Shown piece after piece: positions 33,432-42,689 of a stretch of 64,000 bases of DNA. The notes beneath the pieces are model-generated. The model searched no databases. It saw only the letters and a program-made list of their open reading frames with translations, and was not told the DNA's origin. Position 1 is the first letter of the stretch, and every line of letters starts with the position of its first letter. The DNA is from Ruania alba (lineage in GTDB: Bacteria > Actinomycetota > Actinomycetes > Actinomycetales > Beutenbergiaceae), in contig NZ_FNTX01000001.1 in assembly GCF_900105765.1 (NCBI RefSeq), positions 1 to 64,000 of the forward strand, written 5' to 3'. A program made the translations under genes and the position numbers.

Positions 33432-34276
33432 GTGTGCAGCCCGCATTCGGTCTTGTCCAGGCCGGCCCACCGGCCGGATCGTGGGTCGGCGCCGGGTGCG
33501 ACACGCGCCGTGCACGGTGCGCACCCGATCGAGGGATAGCCGTCGTTCAGCAGGGGATTGAGGATGACCCCGTGTGCGTCGGCGTAGTTCTGCAGGTCCT
33601 CGGTGGACCAGGACGCCACCGGGTTGATCTTCACCAGTCCGTTCTTCTCGTCCCAGGTCACCAGGGGAGTGTTCGCGCGGGTCGGCGCTTCCTCCCGGCG
33701 CACGCCAGTCACCCAGGCCTCGTACCCGGCGAGCGTGCGCTGCAGCGGCTCCACCTTGCGCATCGCGCAGCACGCGGCCGGGTCCCGGGCGAACAAGTCC
33801 TTGCCGTACTCGGCATCCTGCTCCGCCACGGTCAGCTTCGGCAGCACGTCCACCACGGTCACGTCCATCTCGTGCGCGACTCGTTCGCGAGTGCCGACAG
33901 TCTCGGCGAAGTGATATCCGGTCTCGAGGAAGAGCACATCCACCCACGGCGCCGCCTGGGACACCAGGTGCGGCAGCGCCGCATCCGCCATCGAGCACGC
34001 CACCGCCAGCGAGGTGCCGAACTCCTCCGCGGCCCACGCGGCCACCTCGGCGGGGCTCGCCTCGTCGTCGGCGCCGATCCCGGAACCATGAAGCAGCTGC
34101 TGGCCGCGCGCCACGATCTCCTTCAGCTCCGCCTCGGACCGCTTCGGCGGCGCGGCGGCACGGCGCTCGGCGTGCGCAGCACGGGCAGCCTCCCGGGCTG
34201 CCTGACGTTCCTGTGCGATGCGCCGGGCCGTCGCCAGCGGGCTGGCGTCGACCTCCGTGTGTGCACTGGTACTCAC
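33428..34276 (-). CDS. cysH: Adenylyl-sulfate (APS) reductase, [4Fe-4S] type
   Basis: A 282-residue reductase converting APS to sulfite with thioredoxin. Cys169-Cys170 (AACCAMRKVEPL) and Cys252/Cys255 (GCAPC) form the four-cysteine iron-sulfur site that marks APS rather than PAPS specificity. The catalytic Cys278 is in the C-terminal ECGLHT. Absence of CysC in the operon agrees. A 45-residue basic, Ala-rich N-terminal extension is present. The GTG start overlaps the sulfite reductase stop by 4 bp. Confidence 0.95.
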   Translation of the reverse strand: MSTSAHTEVDASPLATARRIAQERQAAREAARAAHAERRAAAPPKRSEAELKEIVARGQQLLHGSGIGADDEASPAEVAAWAAEEFGTSLAVACSMADAALPHLVSQAAPWVDVLFLETGYHFAETVGTRERVAHEMDVTVVDVLPKLTVAEQDAEYGKDLFARDPAACCAMRKVEPLQRTLAGYEAWVTGVRREEAPTRANTPLVTWDEKNGLVKINPVASWSTEDLQNYADAHGVILNPLLNDGYPSIGCAPCTARVAPGADPRSGRWAGLDKTECGLHT

Positions 34277-36003
34277 TTCAGGACCTCCTCGTCCGCACGG
34301 CGAGCCCAGGAGGCGAACGACTCACGTTCGGCCTCGGCACCTGGCTCGGTCTCGGACAGGTATCGCCGGGTCACCCGCTCGACGTAGTCTGGCAGATCGT
34401 CGCTGGTGACCTTCAGACCTCGCACGGTGCGTCCCAGACCGGCCTCTTCCCGGTCCTCGGACGCCAGCCCCCCGCCCAGGTGCACCTGGAAACCCGGGAC
34501 CTGCTCGCCGTCGTCGTTCATCACCAGCTGGCCCTTGAGGCCGATATCGGCGGTCTGGATCCGGGCGCAGGAGTTCGGGCACCCGTTCAGGTGCAGGGTG
34601 AGCGGACGCAGGTCCGGCACGTCGGCGAGGCGCTCCTCCAACTCGTCGATCGCCCGGGCCGCGGTGGCCTTGGTCTCGACGATCGCGAGCTTGCAGTACT
34701 CGATGCCGGTGCAGGCGATGGTGCTGCGGCGGAACGGGCTCGGCTTCGGGTCCAGCCCGAGGTCCCGCAGCCCCCGCGTCACCGGCTCCAGGGACTCCTC
34801 GGGGATGTCCAGCACAAGCAGCTTCTGGTGCGGGGTGAGGCGCACCCGCTGCGAGCCCACCGACTCGGCCAGATCCGCAACTGCCGCGAGTGTCTCGCCG
34901 TTGACCCGGCCCACGTACGGGGCCGCACCCACGTAGTAGCGGCCGTCCTTCTGCGCGTGCACCCCCACGTGGTCGCCGGGCATCCGCGGCTGCGGGGCCG
35001 GTGGCCCGTCGGGGAGGTCGTACCCGAGGTACTCGTCCTGCAGTACCTGGCGGAACTTCTCCGGCCCCCAGTCGGCGAGCAGGAACTTCAGGCGGGCCTT
35101 GTTGCGCAGCCGGCGGTAGCCGTAGTCGCGGAAGATCGACGCCACGCCGTGCCACACGTCGGGGGCCTGCTCGGCCGTGGCGAACACTCCGAGCCGCTCA
35201 CCCAGTCGAGGGTTCGCGGACAACCCACCACCGACCCACACATCGAATCCAGCGCCCAGCTCGGGATGCTCGAGCCCGACGAAGGCGACGTCGTTGATCT
35301 CGTGCACCACGTCCTGGCTCGGATGACCGGTCAGGGCCGTCTTGAACTTGCGTGGCAGGTTCGCCAGCTCGGGCACGCCGAGGTAGCGCCGGTTGATCTC
35401 CTCGATCACCGGGCTGGGGTCGAGGATCTCGTCCGCGGCGATTCCGGCCACCGGGCTGCCGAGCACCACCCGCGGCACATCACCACATGCCTCCGTGGTG
35501 CCCAGGCCGACGGCCTCGAGGCGGCGCCAGATCTCGGGCACGTCCTCCACCTGCACCCAGTGCAGCTGGATGTTCTGCCGGTCGGTGATGTCGGCGGAGT
35601 CACGCGCGAACTCGGTGGAGATCGTCGCGATCACGCGCAACTGTTCGGTGGTGAGCGCGCCGCCGTCGATGCGCACGCGGAGCATGAAGAACTTGTCCTC
35701 GAGCTCGTGCGGTTCGAGGGTGGCGGTCCGGCCGCCGTCGATACCGGGCTTGCGCTGGGTGTACAGACCCCACCAGCGGAACCGGCCGTGCAGGTCATCA
35801 CCGGGGATCGAGTCGAACCCCTCCTTGCTGTAGACCTGCTCGATGCGCTCGCGCACGTTCAGGCCGTTGTCCTCCTGCTTGAAGGCCTCGTTGTGATTCA
35901 GCGGCTCCTTGCCGTCCACGAGCCACTGGCCGTTGGGGCGCTTCGGGCGGGCAGGACGGGGTGCAGCGGCGGGCCGTTCGGTGGTGGCGGTCTGGCCGGT
36001 CAT
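34273..36003 (-). CDS. sir: Ferredoxin-dependent sulfite reductase (siroheme, SirA type)
   Basis: A 576-residue enzyme reducing sulfite to sulfide. The four cysteines that bind the [4Fe-4S]-siroheme centre are Cys431 and Cys437 (CTGIEYC) and Cys475 and Cys479 (NGCPNSC). Tyr81 (RWWGLYTQ) and Cys173 (TEACGD) are 92 residues apart. In Mycobacterium tuberculosis SirA, Tyr69 and Cys161, also 92 apart, form a covalent thioether next to the siroheme, so the same cross-link is expected. The start ATG at 36003 follows GAGGAG. First enzyme gene of the sulfate assimilation operon, preceded by the cysteine-rich leader ORF. Confidence 0.95.
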   Translation of the reverse strand: MTGQTATTERPAAAPRPARPKRPNGQWLVDGKEPLNHNEAFKQEDNGLNVRERIEQVYSKEGFDSIPGDDLHGRFRWWGLYTQRKPGIDGGRTATLEPHELEDKFFMLRVRIDGGALTTEQLRVIATISTEFARDSADITDRQNIQLHWVQVEDVPEIWRRLEAVGLGTTEACGDVPRVVLGSPVAGIAADEILDPSPVIEEINRRYLGVPELANLPRKFKTALTGHPSQDVVHEINDVAFVGLEHPELGAGFDVWVGGGLSANPRLGERLGVFATAEQAPDVWHGVASIFRDYGYRRLRNKARLKFLLADWGPEKFRQVLQDEYLGYDLPDGPPAPQPRMPGDHVGVHAQKDGRYYVGAAPYVGRVNGETLAAVADLAESVGSQRVRLTPHQKLLVLDIPEESLEPVTRGLRDLGLDPKPSPFRRSTIACTGIEYCKLAIVETKATAARAIDELEERLADVPDLRPLTLHLNGCPNSCARIQTADIGLKGQLVMNDDGEQVPGFQVHLGGGLASEDREEAGLGRTVRGLKVTSDDLPDYVERVTRRYLSETEPGAEAERESFASWARRADEEVLK

Positions 36004-36092
36004 GGTGCTCCTCGACGGGGCCTGGATGGCGGGCTGGGCAGGTGCTGCCGCGCGATGAGTGCTCGCTCGGCGATGGGGCTGGCTGGGGTGAT

Positions 36093-36176
36093 TCAGCAGC
36101 AGCGACAGCAACAGCCGGGCATTCGGCCCGGGCCACCGACGTCGGTGGGCTGCGGGTGCACGAGGCGGGCGAACAT
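36093..36176 (-). CDS. Polycysteine leader peptide, candidate cysteine attenuator of the sulfate operon
   Basis: A 27-codon ORF upstream of sir. It reads MFARLVHPQPTDVGGPG and ends MPGCCCRCC before TGA (cysteine codons at 36096-36113 on the plus coordinate). A -10-like TACCGT (complement of 36184-36189) ends exactly 7 bases before the ATG, so transcription could begin at the A of ATG and the mRNA would be leaderless. Leaderless polycysteine ORFs that act as cysteine-responsive attenuators before sulfur genes are described in mycobacteria. Low Cys-tRNA would stall ribosomes here and change expression of sir-cysHDN. Ninety bases separate it from sir. Confidence 0.68.
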   Translation of the reverse strand: MFARLVHPQPTDVGGPGRMPGCCCRCC

Positions 36177-36275
36177 GATGGCGACGGTAGCCCGCCGGCT
36201 CAGCCCGATGGGGAACACCCCTGCAGAGTCCGCATCGTGGACCCACGGGTGTCGGACCTGGGTGAGAATGAGTAG

Positions 36276-37550
36276 ATGAGTCGTATCGGCAGGGTGGGGG
36301 CCACAGACGCGGGAGGCCGGCCGCGGTCCGGTGTGGGCAGGGCGCCACGGCCGGCGCCGTGGCGGGACGCGACCCGCTCGTTGTCCGCGCCGATCGCGGT
36401 GGTCGACCTCGACGCCTTCGATGCGAACGCCGCCGATCTGCTCGCGCGGGCCGGTGGGGTGCCGCTGCGGGTCGCATCGAAGTCGGTGCGGGTCCGTCAC
36501 CTCGTCCGCCGCGCGCTCGATCGGGGGTTCGCCTCCGTGATGGCGTACTCCCTCGCGGAGGCGCTGTGGCTCGCCGAGGACGGCGTGCGCGACATCCTGG
36601 TCGGCTATCCCAGCGTGGACACCGCCGCGCTGGTCCGGCTCGCCCAGGACCCGGTTGCCCGTGAGGCGATCACCGTGATGGTCGACGACGTCTCCCAGGT
36701 GGCGCTGCTCGAGCGTGCATTCATGCGGGCCGAAGGCGGTGAGAGTGCCGCTGTGAGCGGGGCGCCGATCAACGTGTGCCTGGATGTGGATGCCTCGCTG
36801 CGGCTCGGCCTCGGACCGCTCTCGGCCCACCTGGGCGTGCGTCGCTCACCCTTGCGCACCCCCGAGGACGTGGTGCGACTGGCGCGGGCCACTGAACGCA
36901 CCGGACGGTTGCGGGTCCGTGGCGTGATGTTCTACGAGGCGCAGGTGGCCGGTGTGCCGGACGGTTCCGGGTGGCGCAACCCGGGGGTGCAGGTGATGAA
37001 AGGGCTCTCGTTGCGCGATCTGGCCCGGCGTCGACCGGCCGTGGTGGCTGCGCTGGAGGATCACCTCGGCCGGGACGTGCTCGTGAACGGAGGCGGTACC
37101 GGCTCGTTGCAGCAGACGGCGACCGACCCCACGGTCACCGAGCTCACCGCCGGGTCAGGGCTGCTGTGCCCGACGTTGTTCGACTCCTACGATGCCTTCG
37201 ACTCCCGCCCGGCCGCGTTCTTCGGGCTGGACGTGGTGCGCCGCCCCGCCGCCCGCATCGCCACAGCCTTCGGTGGTGGCTACGTCGCGTCCGGGCCCGC
37301 CCACGCGAGCAGGTTGCCCCGACCGGTCGACGGTGCGCGGCTGCTGGGTTCCGAGGGTGCCGGTGAGGTGCAGACACCGTTGCGTTACCGGCCACGGAGG
37401 TCGGTGCCCGCGGTGGGCGCGCGGGTGTGGTTGCGCCATGCCAAGGCCGGCGAGCTGATGGAGCGCTTCGACCAGGTACGACTGGTGCGCGGTGCGGCGG
37501 TGGTCGACGCGGTGCCGACGTATCGTGGTGAGGGCCAGAACTTCGGCTGA
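36276..37550 (+). CDS. PLP-dependent amino-acid deaminase/aldolase (alanine-racemase-like N-terminal barrel)
   Basis: A 424-residue fold-type III PLP enzyme. The PLP lysine is in VASKSVRVRHLVRRALDRG. The barrel continues with VMAYSLAEALWLAEDGV and ILVGYPSVDT, and the phosphate-binding loop is probably VNGGGTGS. The C-terminal beta domain ends VPTYRGEGQNFG. Similar to D-threonine aldolase/D-serine dehydratase-like proteins annotated 'amino acid deaminase/aldolase'; reaction and substrate are uncertain. It is divergent from the sulfur operon and shares its 100-bp control region with the leader ORF. Confidence 0.84.
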   Translation: MSRIGRVGATDAGGRPRSGVGRAPRPAPWRDATRSLSAPIAVVDLDAFDANAADLLARAGGVPLRVASKSVRVRHLVRRALDRGFASVMAYSLAEALWLAEDGVRDILVGYPSVDTAALVRLAQDPVAREAITVMVDDVSQVALLERAFMRAEGGESAAVSGAPINVCLDVDASLRLGLGPLSAHLGVRRSPLRTPEDVVRLARATERTGRLRVRGVMFYEAQVAGVPDGSGWRNPGVQVMKGLSLRDLARRRPAVVAALEDHLGRDVLVNGGGTGSLQQTATDPTVTELTAGSGLLCPTLFDSYDAFDSRPAAFFGLDVVRRPAARIATAFGGGYVASGPAHASRLPRPVDGARLLGSEGAGEVQTPLRYRPRRSVPAVGARVWLRHAKAGELMERFDQVRLVRGAAVVDAVPTYRGEGQNFG

Positions 37551-37595
37551 CTACGGGCAGGCGCCCGAGGCGGCCACGACCGACGAGGAGGGTGT

Positions 37596-38258
37596 GTGGC
37601 CAGCGGTTCCTTCCGCCGTCCGGCGATGCTCAGCCCCGAGGTGGCCGAGGCCATCCCGGGTGAACCGGATCCGGCCGAGCGCAACGAGCTCGCGCACGCC
37701 ACGGCGGCGGCGCTCGTGCACGGTGGCCGAGCGAGCATGCCCGGGCCCCGGCCCGGGACCGATCCGGAGGACGAGGCGGCGATGGTGCGCCGCCTGATCG
37801 AGCTGGTGGACACCGAGGGGCTGGATCTGCTGGCCCAGCTCTGGGCGTCCAGCCCGGCCGACACCCTCCCCGGTGCCCTGTGGCGGCTCTACGTGCTGCG
37901 CGAGTGGACCCGGCGCGATCCGCGCACCATCGCCGAGCGGTACCACCTGGGGGTGCACCAGGCGGAAGTGGCCGGTGTGGTCGCCGGTGTCGGCTCCCCA
38001 CCCGGACCGGACCAGATCCAAGAGCTCGCCGATGCCGTGCTGCACGGGGTGTTTCGGGGAGAACTGGACGTGGCGCTCGACCGGGCCGGGGCGTTCCTGC
38101 GCGTGCTGGCCGCCGGCTCGGCGATGGACGCGGACTGGGTGGAGCTCTCCGACGACGCCCGCGCGAGCGAGCTGACCCAGCGTGCCGGAACGCTGATGGA
38201 GACCGCGGAGGATCTCGAGCAGGCCGCCGCGCTGTGGCGCGCCGGGAAGCTGGACTGA
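37596..38258 (+). CDS. Conserved actinobacterial protein of unknown function upstream of mshD
   Basis: A 220-residue soluble, acidic, helix-rich protein. The GTG start follows GAGGAGG. Segments such as GALWRLYVLREWTRRDPRTI and the acidic C-terminus are visible. No catalytic motif, membrane segment or signal peptide is visible, and I do not recognise the family. The stop overlaps the mshD start (TGATG), so it is co-translated with mycothiol synthase. Confidence 0.75.
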   Translation: MASGSFRRPAMLSPEVAEAIPGEPDPAERNELAHATAAALVHGGRASMPGPRPGTDPEDEAAMVRRLIELVDTEGLDLLAQLWASSPADTLPGALWRLYVLREWTRRDPRTIAERYHLGVHQAEVAGVVAGVGSPPGPDQIQELADAVLHGVFRGELDVALDRAGAFLRVLAAGSAMDADWVELSDDARASELTQRAGTLMETAEDLEQAAALWRAGKLD

Positions 38259-39142
38259 TGCCCGGCGAACTGAGCACGACGGCGTCCCTCGCCTCCGCCG
38301 AATCCGTCGCCGTGCGAGCGCTCGCCCAGGCCGCCGAGGAGACCGACGGGATCGAGGCGCTCTCCGAGCAGACCCTGCTCAACCTGGCCCCAGCAGATCG
38401 GGACCTCACGCACCTGTTGGTGCGGTCGCCGTCGGGCCAGGTGCTGGGCTACGCCCAGCACGACGTAGCAGGCGGCTCGGCGGAGCTGGCGGTGCACCCT
38501 GAACACCGCCGGCAGGGAATCGGCCGGAGGCTGCTGGAGGAGGTGCTGCGGGCGCCGGACGTGGCCGTCTGGGCGCACGGCGACCTGCCGGCGGCGCAAG
38601 CGCTCGCCCATGCCGAACAGCTGCGCCGGGTCCGGGATCTGTGGGTGATGACGGCGCCGCCGCCGACGGGCGAGGACCTGACGATCCCGCAGCGTGACGG
38701 GCTGCGAGTGCGGACCTTCGAGGTGGGCCGGGACGAGGACGCGTGGGTACAGGTGAACGCGCTCGCGTTCGCCGACCATCCCGAGCAGGGGCGGCTCACC
38801 CGCGCCGACCTGGAGCAACGAGAGGCGCAGAACTGGTTCGACCCCGAGGTCTTCTTCCTCGCCGAGGACGTGAACACCCGGGAACTGCTCGGCAGCCTGT
38901 GGGTGAAGATCGAGGGAAATCCCGGACACCAGGTCGGCGAGATCTATGCGCTCGGCGTGCACCCGCAGGCGCAGGGCCGCGGCGTGGGTGGGGTGCTCAC
39001 CGCCCATGCGATGGCCGCCTTCGCCGCCCGGAATCTCGTGCGGATCGAGCTGTACGTGGAGGGGGAGAACACCGCGGCGATCCGCACCTACACCCGCGCC
39101 GGGTTCACCCGCGAACGCGCCGACGTGCAGTACGCACGCTGA
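38258..39142 (+). CDS. mshD: Mycothiol synthase
   Basis: A 294-residue acetyltransferase with two GNAT domains, performing the last step of mycothiol synthesis (acetyl-CoA + Cys-GlcN-Ins). Domain 1 has [19 protein letters not shown]. Domain 2 has the active acetyl-CoA loop ([19 protein letters not shown]) and NAIRTY-like [33 protein letters not shown] and [14 protein letters not shown] are typical MshD signatures. ATG at 38258 was chosen as it gives the family length. Mycothiol is found only in actinobacteria, which supports the host assignment. Confidence 0.94.
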   Translation: MPGELSTTASLASAESVAVRALAQAAEETDGIEALSEQTLLNLAPADRDLTHLLVRSPSGQVLGYAQHDVAGGSAELAVHPEHRRQGIGRRLLEEVLRAPDVAVWAHGDLPAAQALAHAEQLRRVRDLWVMTAPPPTGEDLTIPQRDGLRVRTFEVGRDEDAWVQVNALAFADHPEQGRLTRADLEQREAQNWFDPEVFFLAEDVNTRELLGSLWVKIEGNPGHQVGEIYALGVHPQAQGRGVGGVLTAHAMAAFAARNLVRIELYVEGENTAAIRTYTRAGFTRERADVQYAR

Positions 39143-39201
39143 GGCGATCACGCACTGGAACCAGTTCCCACCCGTGGGAGCGAGGTGACACGATAGGCGC
39201 C

Positions 39202-41544
39202 ATGAGCGAGCAGGTCGGATCGATGCACGGGGCGGATGGCGGCCGGCCGTCCGGGCAGTCCTTCTTCCGGTCGGGCAAGGCCCCGGTGACTGCTCACGCC
39301 CGGTCTGCCGTGTCCGGCTCCGCGAACGTGACAGCACTGGACGGGTCGGTGACCCCTCATCCGAGCGTTCCCCCGGTCGAGCGAGACACGGGTGCAGTGC
39401 CGGCTGAACCGTCCGATCGGGAACTGCCATCTGACCGGTTCGCCGACCGGGAGCTGAGCTGGCTGCAGTTCAACGAGCGGGTGCTCGAGCTTGCCGAGGA
39501 TCCGGATCTGCCCCTGCTGGAGCGGGTGCGGTTCCTGGCGATCTTCGCCTCCAACCTGGACGAGTTCTTCATGGTCCGCGTGGCCGGGCTGAAGCGTCGT
39601 ATCGCAACCGGAATGGCTGTTCAGGCCGCGTCGGGCCTGCTGCCGCGGCAGGTGCTGGAGAGCATCTCCACGAAGGCGCACGAGCTCACCGATCGGCACG
39701 CGGCGGTGTTCGCCGACCACGTGCAGCCGGCGCTCGCGGCGGAGGGCATCACGCTGGTGCACTTCGATCAGCTGCACGACAGTGAGCGGGACCGGCTGCA
39801 CAAGTACTTCCGGAAGATGATCTTCCCGGTGCTCACGCCGCTGGCGGTCGATCCGGCGCACCCGTTCCCCTACATCTCCGGGCTCTCGCTGAACCTGGCC
39901 GTGCTGCTGCGCAACCCGACCACCGGCAAGGAGCACTTCGCCCGGGTGAAGGTGCCACCCCTGCTGCCCCGGTTCATCGCGGTGGACGCCCGCGGACGAC
40001 CGCACCGCCCAGAGGACGCCCCCGACGACGACGGGTACCGCTCGTTCGTGCCGATCGAGGACGTCATCTCGTCCTTCCTCTACTACCTGTTCCCCGGGAT
40101 GGACGTGGTGGAGCACCACGTGTTCCGGGTGACCCGCAACGAAGACCTCGAGGTGGAGGAGGACGACGCGGAGAACCTGCTCAAGGCGCTGGAGAAGGAG
40201 CTGCTGCGCCGCCGGTTCGGTCCGCCCGTGCGGCTCGAGCTGGCCACCGGGTTCACCCCGCGGCTGCGCGAGATGCTGATCCGCGAGCTCGATATCTCCG
40301 AGCCGGACGTGTACGAACTGCCGATGCCGCTGGATCTGACCGGGCTCAACCTGGTGGCAGACCTCGACCGCCCCGAGCTGCACTATCCCAAGCACGTGGC
40401 CATCACCCCGCGCGGGCTGGCCGAGGTGGAGAGTGCCACACCCACCGACATCTTCCAGGCGATCCGTGGCCGGGACATCTTGCTCCACCACCCCTACGAC
40501 TCGTTCTCCACGAGCGTGCAGCAGTTCGTCGCCCAGGCTGCGGCCGACCCCAAGGTGCTGGCGATCAAGCAGACCCTCTACCGCACCTCTGGCGACTCGC
40601 CGATCGTGGACTCCCTCATCGATGCCGCAGAGGCGGGCAAGCAGGTGCTCGCGATCGTGGAGATCAAGGCTCGCTTCGACGAGGAGGCGAACATCTCCTG
40701 GGCCCGCAAGCTCGAGCAGGCGGGTGTGCACGTGGTCTACGGGATCGTCGGGCTGAAGACGCACTGCAAGCTCTCCCTCGTCGTGCGTCAGGAAGCTGAC
40801 GGCCTGCGCCGCTACTGCCACGTCGGTACCGGGAACTATCACCCCAAGACGGCGCGTCTGTACGAGGATCACGGACTACTCACCTGCAACCCGGAGGTGG
40901 GCCAGGACCTGACGCGGTTGTTCAACCAGCTTTCCGGCTACGCGCCGAAGAGCCGGTTCCATCGGTTGCTGGTGGCACCGCGGGGGATCCGGCGCGGACT
41001 GGTCGAGCGCGTGGAGAAGGAGATCGCGAACGCGCGGTCGGGCAAGCCCGCCTGGGTGAAGTTCAAGGTCAACTCGGTGGTGGACGAGCAGACGATCGAC
41101 GCCCTGTACCGGGCTTCCCAGGCGGGCGTGCCGGTCGATGTGGTGGTGCGCGGGATCTGCGCGATCAAGGCGGGTGTGCCGGGTTTGAGCGAGAACATCC
41201 GGGTGCGTTCCGTCCTCGGCCGATTCCTCGAGCATTCCCGGGTGTATGCCTTCGCGAACGGCGGTGAGCCGGAGGTGTTCTTCGGGTCGGCCGACCTGAT
41301 GCACCGCAATCTTGACCGCCGGGTGGAGGTGCTGGTGCGGGTGGTCGACCCCGACCAGATCGCCGACCTGGTCGGACTGATCGACACATCGACAGCTGAA
41401 GGGACGTCGTCGTGGCATCTGAGTACCGATCCCGACGGTGATCCGCAATGGGAACGACACCATCGCGATGAGGAGGGCGCACCACTCCTCGATCTGCAGG
41501 AGCACCTGATGTCGGTGCATCGCCGGCGAAGCGCGGACAGCTGA
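39202..41544 (+). CDS. ppk: Polyphosphate kinase 1
   Basis: A 780-residue kinase that reversibly polymerises ATP gamma-phosphate into polyphosphate. The core starts at [19 protein letters not shown] after an 80-residue low-complexity N-terminal extension. [18 protein letters not shown] and ARFDEEANI belong to the PLD-like catalytic domains. The autophosphorylated histidine lies in [14 protein letters not shown]. The start ATG at 39202 is chosen over the open frame to 38743, which only shadows mshD. It lies in a phosphate block with pst genes. Confidence 0.96.
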   Translation: MSEQVGSMHGADGGRPSGQSFFRSGKAPVTAHARSAVSGSANVTALDGSVTPHPSVPPVERDTGAVPAEPSDRELPSDRFADRELSWLQFNERVLELAEDPDLPLLERVRFLAIFASNLDEFFMVRVAGLKRRIATGMAVQAASGLLPRQVLESISTKAHELTDRHAAVFADHVQPALAAEGITLVHFDQLHDSERDRLHKYFRKMIFPVLTPLAVDPAHPFPYISGLSLNLAVLLRNPTTGKEHFARVKVPPLLPRFIAVDARGRPHRPEDAPDDDGYRSFVPIEDVISSFLYYLFPGMDVVEHHVFRVTRNEDLEVEEDDAENLLKALEKELLRRRFGPPVRLELATGFTPRLREMLIRELDISEPDVYELPMPLDLTGLNLVADLDRPELHYPKHVAITPRGLAEVESATPTDIFQAIRGRDILLHHPYDSFSTSVQQFVAQAAADPKVLAIKQTLYRTSGDSPIVDSLIDAAEAGKQVLAIVEIKARFDEEANISWARKLEQAGVHVVYGIVGLKTHCKLSLVVRQEADGLRRYCHVGTGNYHPKTARLYEDHGLLTCNPEVGQDLTRLFNQLSGYAPKSRFHRLLVAPRGIRRGLVERVEKEIANARSGKPAWVKFKVNSVVDEQTIDALYRASQAGVPVDVVVRGICAIKAGVPGLSENIRVRSVLGRFLEHSRVYAFANGGEPEVFFGSADLMHRNLDRRVEVLVRVVDPDQIADLVGLIDTSTAEGTSSWHLSTDPDGDPQWERHHRDEEGAPLLDLQEHLMSVHRRRSADS

Positions 41545-41547
41545 GTC

Positions 41548-42528
41548 ATGGCGTCCTCGGGTCGCGTCGTTCGTGCGGCCGGGGCGTTGGTCTGGCGGAT
41601 CGTCGGACGACACCTCGAGGTGCTGCTGATTCACCGCCCCCGCTACGACGACTGGTCGTGGCCGAAGGGCAAGCTGGATTCTCCGCACGAGAGCCTGCCG
41701 ATGTGCGCCGTGCGGGAGGTCCAGGAGGAGACCGGGATCCCGGTGGTGCTGGGGCTGCCACTGCCGACAGTGAGCTACAAACTCGCGGGTGGCGTGCGCA
41801 AGGTGTGCCACTACTGGGCCGCCACCCCTGCCGACGTGGACGGCGTGGACGTGGCCGCCCTGAACGCACGTCCGCGGATCAAACCTGCCTCCAAGCACGA
41901 GGTGGACGAGGCCCGCTGGGTGGAGGCGAAGAAGGCGCGCAAGCTGCTCACCCGGTCCGATGATCTCGAGCCGCTCGGGGCACTGATGGACTACTTTGAG
42001 GACGGCCTGTTGCGCACCTGGACTCTGCTCCTGGTGCGGCACGGGCGAGCGAAGAAGCGGTCGGCCTGGACCGGTGGCGAGGCCAGTCGGCCGTTGACGC
42101 CGGTGGGCCGGGACCAGGCGAAGGCGCTCGTCCCGATCTTCGCGGCGTACGGGGTGCACGAGGTGATCTCCTCGCCCTGGTTACGGTGTCGCGCCACGAT
42201 GACCCCGTACTCGGATGCGTGCGACACGGTGATCGTGTCCGCGCCGCAGGTCACCGAGGCGGCTGCCCGGGATCGGCCGGCAGGCGTACGCGCACTGGTC
42301 GGAGACCTGCTCGGGAGGCCACGCGAGGCGACGGCGGTGTGCACGCACCGTCCGGTGTTCCCGTTCGTGCTGGAGGCGGTCGAGGCCCGCAGCCCGCACC
42401 GGGTGGCCAAACAACTGCCCCAGGAGAACCCGTACCTGCGTACCGGTGAGGTGCTCGTGGTGCACGTGTCGCGCCGGGAGAACCGGCGCGCCCGGGTGGT
42501 GGCCGTGGAGCGGCACCGACCCTCCTGA
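41548..42528 (+). CDS. Nudix hydrolase fused to a histidine phosphatase (MutT1 type)
   Basis: A 326-residue two-domain enzyme starting 3 bp after ppk. The Nudix box is GKLDSPHESLPMCAVREVQE followed by ETG (residues 45-67). The C-terminal phosphoglycerate-mutase-like domain has LLVRHGRAKK at about residue 163 and THRPVFP near the end. Mycobacterial MutT1 has this layout and hydrolyses 8-oxo-GTP/dGTP and dinucleoside polyphosphates. Sanitation of oxidised nucleotides or diadenosine polyphosphate breakdown is therefore likely; the fused phosphatase domain could remove the remaining phosphate. Confidence 0.91.
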   Translation: MASSGRVVRAAGALVWRIVGRHLEVLLIHRPRYDDWSWPKGKLDSPHESLPMCAVREVQEETGIPVVLGLPLPTVSYKLAGGVRKVCHYWAATPADVDGVDVAALNARPRIKPASKHEVDEARWVEAKKARKLLTRSDDLEPLGALMDYFEDGLLRTWTLLLVRHGRAKKRSAWTGGEASRPLTPVGRDQAKALVPIFAAYGVHEVISSPWLRCRATMTPYSDACDTVIVSAPQVTEAAARDRPAGVRALVGDLLGRPREATAVCTHRPVFPFVLEAVEARSPHRVAKQLPQENPYLRTGEVLVVHVSRRENRRARVVAVERHRPS

Positions 42529-42569
42529 TTCGGAGGATGTGGCGGGAATCACGCCGGGTGTCGATGCTC

Positions 42570-42613
42570 GTTCACCGAATGTTCACCTGATCCCGGACGG
42601 GAGGTCACCCGGC
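42570..42613 (+). promoter_or_regulatory. PHO box upstream of pstS
   Basis: Two adjacent 11-bp repeats, GTTCACCGAAT (42570-42580) and GTTCACCTGAT (42581-42591), and in register two units later GGTCACCCGGC (42603-42613). This matches the direct-repeat PhoP-binding unit known from actinobacteria. It lies about 100 bp before the pstS start and predicts induction by phosphate starvation. Confidence 0.78.
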
Positions 42614-42689
42614 TTCCCTACCGTCGAGCCTGGTTGCGGATTCGTCATGTACCGCATTCCCCCAGACCTCGACAGAAATGGGAACGACC

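Noticed and set aside
38743-39201. N-terminal extension of polyphosphate kinase
   Set aside because: The extra residues are a shadow of mshD in another frame; the ppk ATG is 39202.
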